A stretch of DNA of 10,784 nt. Origin: DATMNI01 sp035570275. Lineage in GTDB: Bacteria; Acidobacteriota; Terriglobia; Bryobacterales; Bryobacteraceae. This document shows, one piece after another, positions 7,783 to 10,784 of the stretch; position 1 is the first letter of the stretch; each line of letters begins with the position of its first letter. The notes under the pieces are model-generated. The model worked only from the letters and a program-made list of their open reading frames with translations. It had not been told where the DNA came from and ran no database searches. The DNA lies in contig DATMNI010000444.1 in the NCBI GenBank assembly GCA_035570275.1, forward strand, positions 1-10,784, in the 5' to 3' direction. The translations under genes and the position numbers were made by a program.

Positions 7783-7812
7783 CACGGCCATTCTTGCCTG
7801 CGTGGGTTTCGG

Positions 7813-8499
7813 CTACCGCCCCTTCCGCGGCGAATACTTGTTCAAATCCGCCAGCAACTTCCCCGCCATCGATGGCGGCTTGGCCCCGCTGCCCAGAATC
7901 TGCTTGCTGGTCCACCGCTGGCCGTACATCGCCTGATTCTCGTCCAGATCGTTGCGCATCGTAGCGCCATCCAGCGAAATGCCCGCAAACAGGCCCTTCG
8001 AACGCGACCAGGAGAGAATTTCGGCCGTCATCAAAGCGTCCGTTTGCGCCGTGGCATTGCGCCCCACCGGACCCGCAGCCGCCGTGGCATCGGCCCCTAT
8101 AGTGAACTTGCTTCTGCTGAGCCGCTTCATCCCTCCCTGATTCATCACCAGCAGAATCACGTCCGACGACGATACGCCAATCTGAAATCCGACGCCGCCG
8201 CCTTCCACACGAAGCGCCGCCGGCGGACCCCATCCCATGCCGTGCGCGCGGCAAACCGCGAAACCGCGCCCATATTTGGCGCCAATTCCGAAGGCCGCCT
8301 TCTTTAACCCGGGAATCAGAACGATACAGTAAGACTTATCCAGCAGGTCCTGCGGAATCGATTTGTCCGGCGCCGACATCACTTCGGTGAAGAGGCTGGC
8401 CGCATCGTCCAGCCTTTCGGCCGTCTTGGAATTCTCATCCGCAACCATCATTAGCGGGCACGCCAGGGCCAATGCAACGGTGAACGTAAACCAACGCAT
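7813..8499 (-). CDS. SYLF/Ysc84-domain lipid-binding protein, exported
   Basis: A 228-residue protein. Residues 1-20 (MRWFTFTVALALACPLMMVA) form a signal peptide with likely cleavage just before DENS. The SYLF (DUF500/Ysc84) domain spans about 27-200: IPQDLLDKSYCIVLIPGLKK (48-67), FGIGAKYGRGFAVCR (70-84), WGPPAALRVEGGGVGFQIGV (90-109), DVILLVMNQGGMKRL (113-127), the glycine/alanine-rich TIGADATAAAGPVGR (133-147) and SKGLFAGISLDGATMRND (167-184). Eukaryotic SYLF proteins bind phosphoinositides and actin; the bacterial members are predicted lipid-binding exported proteins of unknown role. It ends 30 bp from the convergent isomerase gene. Its start is 25 bp beyond repeat copy 2, which separates it from the SPFH gene on the same strand, so it may be the third gene of that unit. 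The ribosome binding site is weak (TGGAA). Confidence 0.88.
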   Translation of the reverse strand: MRWFTFTVALALACPLMMVADENSKTAERLDDAASLFTEVMSAPDKSIPQDLLDKSYCIVLIPGLKKAAFGIGAKYGRGFAVCRAHGMGWGPPAALRVEGGGVGFQIGVSSSDVILLVMNQGGMKRLSRSKFTIGADATAAAGPVGRNATAQTDALMTAEILSWSRSKGLFAGISLDGATMRNDLDENQAMYGQRWTSKQILGSGAKPPSMAGKLLADLNKYSPRKGR

Positions 8500-8523
8500 G
8501 GTTCCATCGTAACGCGCCCGCGT

Positions 8524-8614
8524 TTGTGGGGCAGGTTGTTAACCTGCGGCGGATTGGCAATCCGCCCGCCGGCAGCACGCATAACCCCGACCGGCGGATT
8601 AATCTGCCCCACAA
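8524..8614. repeat. Modular hairpin-array repeat, copy 2 (91 bp, shortened)
   Basis: The second copy of the element at 6603-6717, with the same ends TTGTGGGG (8524-8531) and CCCCACAA (8607-8614). It keeps the first two hairpins, CAGGTT-GTT-AACCTG (8532-8546) and GGCGGATT-GGC-AATCCGCC (8548-8566). On the right, the left arm of hairpin 3 (GGCGGATT, 8593-8600) is joined directly to the right arm of hairpin 4 (AATCTG, 8601-8606), as if about 21 bases had been lost. The central linker has diverged from copy 1. It lies one base after the stop codon of the SPFH gene and 24 bp upstream of the SYLF start. Confidence 0.92.
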
Positions 8615-8615
8615 C

Positions 8616-9491
8616 CTACTGCACCTTCTGCCCGCCCAGCGACGCCGTACCCAGCATGCCGCCCAGCCCCATGGTCTCCACCGCCGAAGAGGGCACGATT
8701 ACCATCGCGCCTTTCTCCTTGATAGCCTCATACAGCATGTTCATGGCGCGCAGATGCATGGCCGTCGGGTTGTGCTCGTACACCATCGAGGCCTGCCCGA
8801 ACTTTTCGGCAATCTCAACCTCCGCCGTGCTCAGAATCACCCGCGCCCGCCGCTCCCGCTCCGCCTGCGCCTCCCGCGACATGGCATCCTGCAATTCCTG
8901 CGGGATCTGCACGTCCCGTATCTCCACCGATTGCACCGTGATGCCCCAAGGGGTCGTCTTCTCGTCCAGAATCCGCTGCAGTTCGTGCCCCAGCAGTTCC
9001 CGTTCCGCCACCATCTGATGCAATTCGTGCCGGCCGATCGATTCGCGCAGCGCCGTCTGGGCGCTGAGCGTGATGGCCTGCGTGTAGTCCTGCACTTCCA
9101 GAATCGATTTCTCCGCGTTCCACACCATCCAGAACACGATGGCATCCACATTCACCGGAACCGTATCGCGCGTCAGCGTCGATTCGGCCGAGACGTTGGC
9201 CACGCGCACGCGTTGATCCACATACCGGCTCACCGTGTCCACGATCGGAATCATATAGAACAGCCCCGGCCCTTTCAGACCGATGTATTTGCCGAACCGC
9301 AGCACCGCCACCCGCTCCCACTGGTCCGCCACTCGAATGGCAAACAGAAAGTACAGGCCAACCAGCGCCATGCCGGCCAAGGGCGCGGGTTTTTCGATCC
9401 ATGCCCACAGCCCCGCGCCGATCGCCAGACAAATCACGAACAGCGTCTTTCCCACGTTACTGATGCGCAGCGCCAACAATTCCGTGCTCAT
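8616..9491 (-). CDS. SPFH/band-7 membrane protein (slipin/stomatin-like)
   Basis: A 291-residue protein with two adjacent N-terminal hydrophobic segments (about 16-32 and 37-53), then an SPFH domain (about 57-220): WERVAVLRFGKYIGLKGPGL (58-77), TRDTVPVNVDAIVFWMV (107-123), ALRESIGRHELHQMVAER (147-164), WGITVQSVEIRDVQIPQELQ (182-201). An alanine/glutamate/arginine-rich coiled coil follows (205-232) and a hydrophobic C-terminal patch (about 262-290). SPFH proteins oligomerise on membranes, scaffold lipid microdomains and often bind proteases. The NfeD-type partner common beside bacterial slipins is absent here. ATG 9491 is chosen over an in-frame TTG at 9590 because GAGGAG sits about 9 nt upstream and the earlier start would overlap most of a different-frame gene. 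It begins 4 bp after the GntR gene, its Shine-Dalgarno sequence lying within that gene's last codons, so the two are almost certainly co-transcribed and perhaps translationally coupled. Confidence 0.9.
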   Translation of the reverse strand: MSTELLALRISNVGKTLFVICLAIGAGLWAWIEKPAPLAGMALVGLYFLFAIRVADQWERVAVLRFGKYIGLKGPGLFYMIPIVDTVSRYVDQRVRVANVSAESTLTRDTVPVNVDAIVFWMVWNAEKSILEVQDYTQAITLSAQTALRESIGRHELHQMVAERELLGHELQRILDEKTTPWGITVQSVEIRDVQIPQELQDAMSREAQAERERRARVILSTAEVEIAEKFGQASMVYEHNPTAMHLRAMNMLYEAIKEKGAMVIVPSSAVETMGLGGMLGTASLGGQKVQ

Positions 9492-9495
9492 CGCG

Positions 9496-9915
9496 TCATC
9501 TCCTCTTTTTGCCAGTATCGACCGAACGCTCATTGAGTTGCTCCTGTAAGTCTTCGAGGGTGAAACCGGCGGCGCCCGCGCGCGACACAAACTCGCTCAC
9601 AAGCTGGTTCAACTGGCGCTGCCGTTCCACATCGTCGCGCTTTACTTTCTGGCGGCTGATGAATGTCCCGGTACCTTGCTGGGTCTCGAGCGTCCCCCGG
9701 ATTTCCAGCTCGCGATAGGCGCGCACCACCGTATTGGGATTGATGGCCAGGTCCACCGCGACCTGCCGGACGGTCGGAAGCTGATCTCCCGCCACCAGCG
9801 CGCCCGCGGCGATGCCGCCCATCACCTGATCGATGATCTGGCGATAAACGGGAACCCCGCTGTGCAGGTCCAACCGGAATCCAAAGCCTTTTCGGCCATT
9901 TTGTACCGTGCTCAT
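9496..9915 (-). CDS. GntR-family transcriptional regulator, YtrA subfamily
   Basis: A 139-residue DNA-binding protein. The winged helix-turn-helix covers about 18-86: SGVPVYRQIIDQVMGGIAAG (19-38), the recognition region QLPTVRQVAVDLAINPNTVV (45-64), RAYRELEIRG (65-74) and the wing ETQQGTGTFIS (77-87). The remaining 50 or so residues form a short helical tail with no effector-binding FCD/UTRA domain. This small size is the hallmark of the YtrA subfamily, whose members usually repress their own operon, typically one for membrane or transport proteins. Here the operon partner is the SPFH protein 4 bp downstream. ATG 9915 lies only a few bases from the predicted transcription start, so the message may be leaderless; an in-frame TTG in the codons for RLDL would be an alternative start. 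Confidence 0.9.
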   Translation of the reverse strand: MSTVQNGRKGFGFRLDLHSGVPVYRQIIDQVMGGIAAGALVAGDQLPTVRQVAVDLAINPNTVVRAYRELEIRGTLETQQGTGTFISRQKVKRDDVERQRQLNQLVSEFVSRAGAAGFTLEDLQEQLNERSVDTGKKRR

Positions 9916-9925
9916 CTAAAGATAT

Positions 9926-9953
9926 AGTGTACTAGTTTAGTGATACATGTCAA
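9926..9953 (-). promoter_or_regulatory. Sigma-70-like promoter of the GntR-SPFH operon
   Basis: On the minus strand a perfect -35 box TTGACA (9948-9953) is followed after 16 bp by TACACT (9926-9931), a 4-of-6 match to the -10 consensus. The predicted start is around 9918-9920, just upstream of ATG 9915, implying almost no leader. An overlapping alternative -10, ACTATA at 9923-9928, has a less suitable 19-bp spacer. Confidence 0.6.
9928..9947. promoter_or_regulatory. Candidate operator for the GntR/YtrA regulator
   Basis: TGTACTA (9928-9934), four bases, then AGTGATACA (9939-9947) form an imperfect dyad with TGTA/TACA ends that exactly fills the promoter spacer and overlaps the -10 box. YtrA-type regulators commonly bind such TGTAC-containing dyads in their own promoter, so repression by occlusion is a reasonable inference. 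The second arm has an extra base relative to perfect symmetry. Confidence 0.4.
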
Positions 9954-10217
9954 GAGCTTTCTCCGAAAGGGGGCGTCCGTTGCCCAACCCTGGGAAGAAC
10001 CCACCCCTCGAAGCCTGGCCTCCGGCCCTCGGCCTTCTGCCGCCCGACCCCCCGAGTTCCGTTCGATGCGTGCGTCTTGATCCCGAATGCCGTCAGCCGA
10101 TACTCTACTTCGCGCGGCCAGTTGAGGCGCCCAATTGTATTCGCCGCGGTGGTCCGATCTCATCATGGATGAGGTTACTCGGAAGGCGGGTTTGTTCATG
10201 CGCACGCTAAAGATAGC

Positions 10218-10234
10218 CAAGGGCTGCGCCCTTG
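10218..10234. repeat. Perfect hairpin CAAGGGC-TGC-GCCCTTG
   Basis: A 7-bp perfect stem with a three-base loop in the non-coding right part of the window. It is followed by AAATCCC rather than a T-tract, so it is not a convincing intrinsic terminator on the plus strand. It looks like a short REP-type palindrome. Confidence 0.6.
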
Positions 10235-10273
10235 AAATCCCAAGGAGAGGATGTCGAGGTATCCCTACGCCTC

Positions 10274-10445
10274 TTTGCGACTTGGCGACTTTGCGTGATC
10301 ATCTTCTGCTAGCCCGTACGAGTCGCGTGAAGCTTTCTTGGATCAGGGGCACGTGGAGGTTGATCGGAGTCGGCGATCCTTGGCAATGGCGTTGTTCGTC
10401 GTAGCGGTCTTCATTTTGTTGCTCGCCAAGTCGCCAAGACGCAAA
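10274..10445. repeat. 22-bp inverted repeat pair enclosing 128 bp
   Basis: The left copy at 10274-10295 reads TTTGCGACTTGGCGACTT then TGCG. The reverse complement of 10424-10445 reads TTTGCGTCTTGGCGACTT then GGCG, giving 20 of 22 identities. The 128 bp between them (10296-10423) encode nothing recognisable. TTTGCG/CTTGGCG-type repeats occur between genes in several bacterial phyla, so this may be two dispersed copies in opposite orientation or the ends of a small non-autonomous element. Confidence 0.75.
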
Positions 10446-10489
10446 GAAAGCAAATACGACTCCAGGCCAGGTTGATTCCTGCCCCTTGA

Positions 10490-10513
10490 ATTGAACCCGA
10501 TGGGGGGTTCGAT
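10490..10513. repeat. Hairpin ATTGAACCC-gatggg-GGGTTCGAT
   Basis: A 9-bp stem with a single T-G wobble and a six-base loop. The right arm (GGTTCGATCC) superficially looks like a tRNA T-arm, but no acceptor, anticodon or D arms surround it. Confidence 0.6.
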
Positions 10514-10545
10514 CCGCGACGTTACCCGACGTTACATAGGTAGGC

Positions 10546-10587
10546 TTAACCTGCCGTAACCTAAGATTAACCTGCCGTAACCTAAGA
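10546..10587. repeat. Perfect 21-bp tandem duplication
   Basis: Two identical, head-to-tail 21-base units at 10546-10566 and 10567-10587, each beginning TTAACCTGCCGTAACCTAAG. A degenerate CTAAGCTAAGCG follows at 10588-10599. Just upstream, CGACGTTAC occurs twice at 10-bp spacing (10517-10525 and 10527-10535). The cluster of GTTAC/GTAAC words could be protein-binding sites. Confidence 0.85.
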
Positions 10588-10603
10588 CTAAGCTAAGCGA
10601 TTT

Positions 10604-10628
10604 AATCTGAGAGATGAATCCTCAGATT
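10604..10628. repeat. Hairpin AATCTGAG / CTCAGATT
   Basis: A perfect 8-bp stem (10604-10611 with 10621-10628) and a nine-base loop (10612-10620). It lies just after the 21-bp tandem repeat and could be part of a structured RNA or an operator dyad. Confidence 0.6.
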
Positions 10629-10635
10629 TGGTCAT

Positions 10636-10648
10636 GCTAGAAACTAGC
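10636..10648. repeat. Hairpin GCTAG-AAA-CTAGC
   Basis: A perfect 5-bp stem with an AAA loop; the same hexamer GCTAGC recurs as a palindrome at 10660-10665. Short enough that chance is possible on its own. Confidence 0.4.
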
Positions 10649-10722
10649 GGGAGTTTACTGCTAGCAAAGAAAGCAGGGGCTTAACGGTAGATTTTGCAAC
10701 GGCTTGCAGGTGAGGCTCTGTC

Positions 10723-10739
10723 TTACCCACGTTGGGTAA
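10723..10739. repeat. Hairpin TTACCCA-CGT-TGGGTAA
   Basis: A perfect 7-bp stem with a three-base loop near the right edge. It is followed by TATGGAGC, not a T-run, so a terminator is not supported; an operator dyad or RNA stem is possible. Confidence 0.5.
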
Positions 10740-10784
10740 TATGGAGCTGATCTAAACCCAGGATTTGGGCGAGCGATTGTTGCG

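Larger units (their letters stand above)
9954..10784. other. Long region without a credible gene, rich in small repeats and hairpins
   Basis: Open frames exist on both strands (for example 9947-10210 plus, 9912-10220 minus, 10135-10404 plus), but their translations are proline-, arginine- or tryptophan-rich without any recognisable domain, and they overlap one another. The stretch instead holds a dispersed inverted repeat (10274-10445), a 21-bp tandem duplication and at least five short perfect or near-perfect hairpins listed separately. Base composition by eye is more AT-rich after about 10520 than in the coding part of the window. It could be the leader of a gene beyond the right edge or a decayed intergenic region. 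Confidence 0.6.

Noticed and set aside
7783..7812. A bidirectional terminator between the convergent SIS and SYLF genes
   Set aside because: Only 30 bp and no stable stem or T-tract could be found.
6603..8614. Possible CRISPR array from the recurring GGCGGATT and CAGGTT words
   Set aside because: There are only two copies nearly 2 kb apart, the repeats are nested palindromes rather than direct repeats with regular spacers, and there are no cas genes.
9912..10404. Three overlapping frames upstream of the GntR gene
   Set aside because: They overlap each other on both strands, lack domains or ribosome binding sites, and one covers the GntR promoter; better read as non-coding.
10500..10520. GGTTCGATCC resembling the T-arm of a tRNA
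   Set aside because: The flanking bases do not form the T-stem, and no anticodon, D or acceptor stems can be drawn around it; it is explained by the local hairpin at 10490-10513.

Overview
The window is GC-rich, densely coded bacterial chromosome. Gene content (a fused lysophospholipid transporter/acyltransferase/acyl-ACP synthetase, an orphan secretin, a SIS-domain isomerase, a SYLF protein, a stomatin-like protein under a YtrA-type GntR regulator) and the short intergenic hairpin repeats fit a soil-type Acidobacteriota, perhaps near Solibacter/Bryobacterales. That placement is an inference from gene families and repeat style; there is no rRNA or other marker gene here to confirm it. No phage, plasmid, CRISPR or defence genes are visible.

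Layout. Positions 1-2738 (minus) hold most of an aas-type fusion gene that runs off the left edge. Positions 2920-3669 (minus) encode a SAM-dependent methyltransferase and 3735-4856 (minus) an MscS-family channel; the two are separated by a simple inverted/tandem repeat that also encodes the last residues of the channel. The channel is divergent from a secretin-like gene at 4922-6601 (plus). A 115-bp hairpin-array repeat starts one base after the secretin stop, followed by a SIS-domain isomerase (6742-7782, plus). Convergent to it are a SYLF-domain secreted protein (7813-8499), a second, 91-bp copy of the hairpin array (8524-8614), an SPFH/slipin membrane protein (8616-9491) and a GntR/YtrA-type regulator (9496-9915), all minus, apparently starting at a good sigma-70-like promoter at 9926-9953. 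From 9916 to the right edge (about 870 bp) I find no credible gene; it holds inverted repeats, a perfect 21-bp tandem duplication and several short hairpins.

How the genes relate. Most products belong to the cell envelope: phospholipid repair (Aas/LplT), osmotic safety valve (MscS), outer-membrane pore (secretin), membrane microdomain scaffold (SPFH) and a predicted exported lipid-binding protein (SYLF). The clearest functional unit is the GntR-SPFH gene pair (4-bp gap), with SYLF possibly co-transcribed across the repeat. The most notable non-coding signal is the pair of modular hairpin arrays, both of which abut a TAG stop codon at exactly the same one-base offset.
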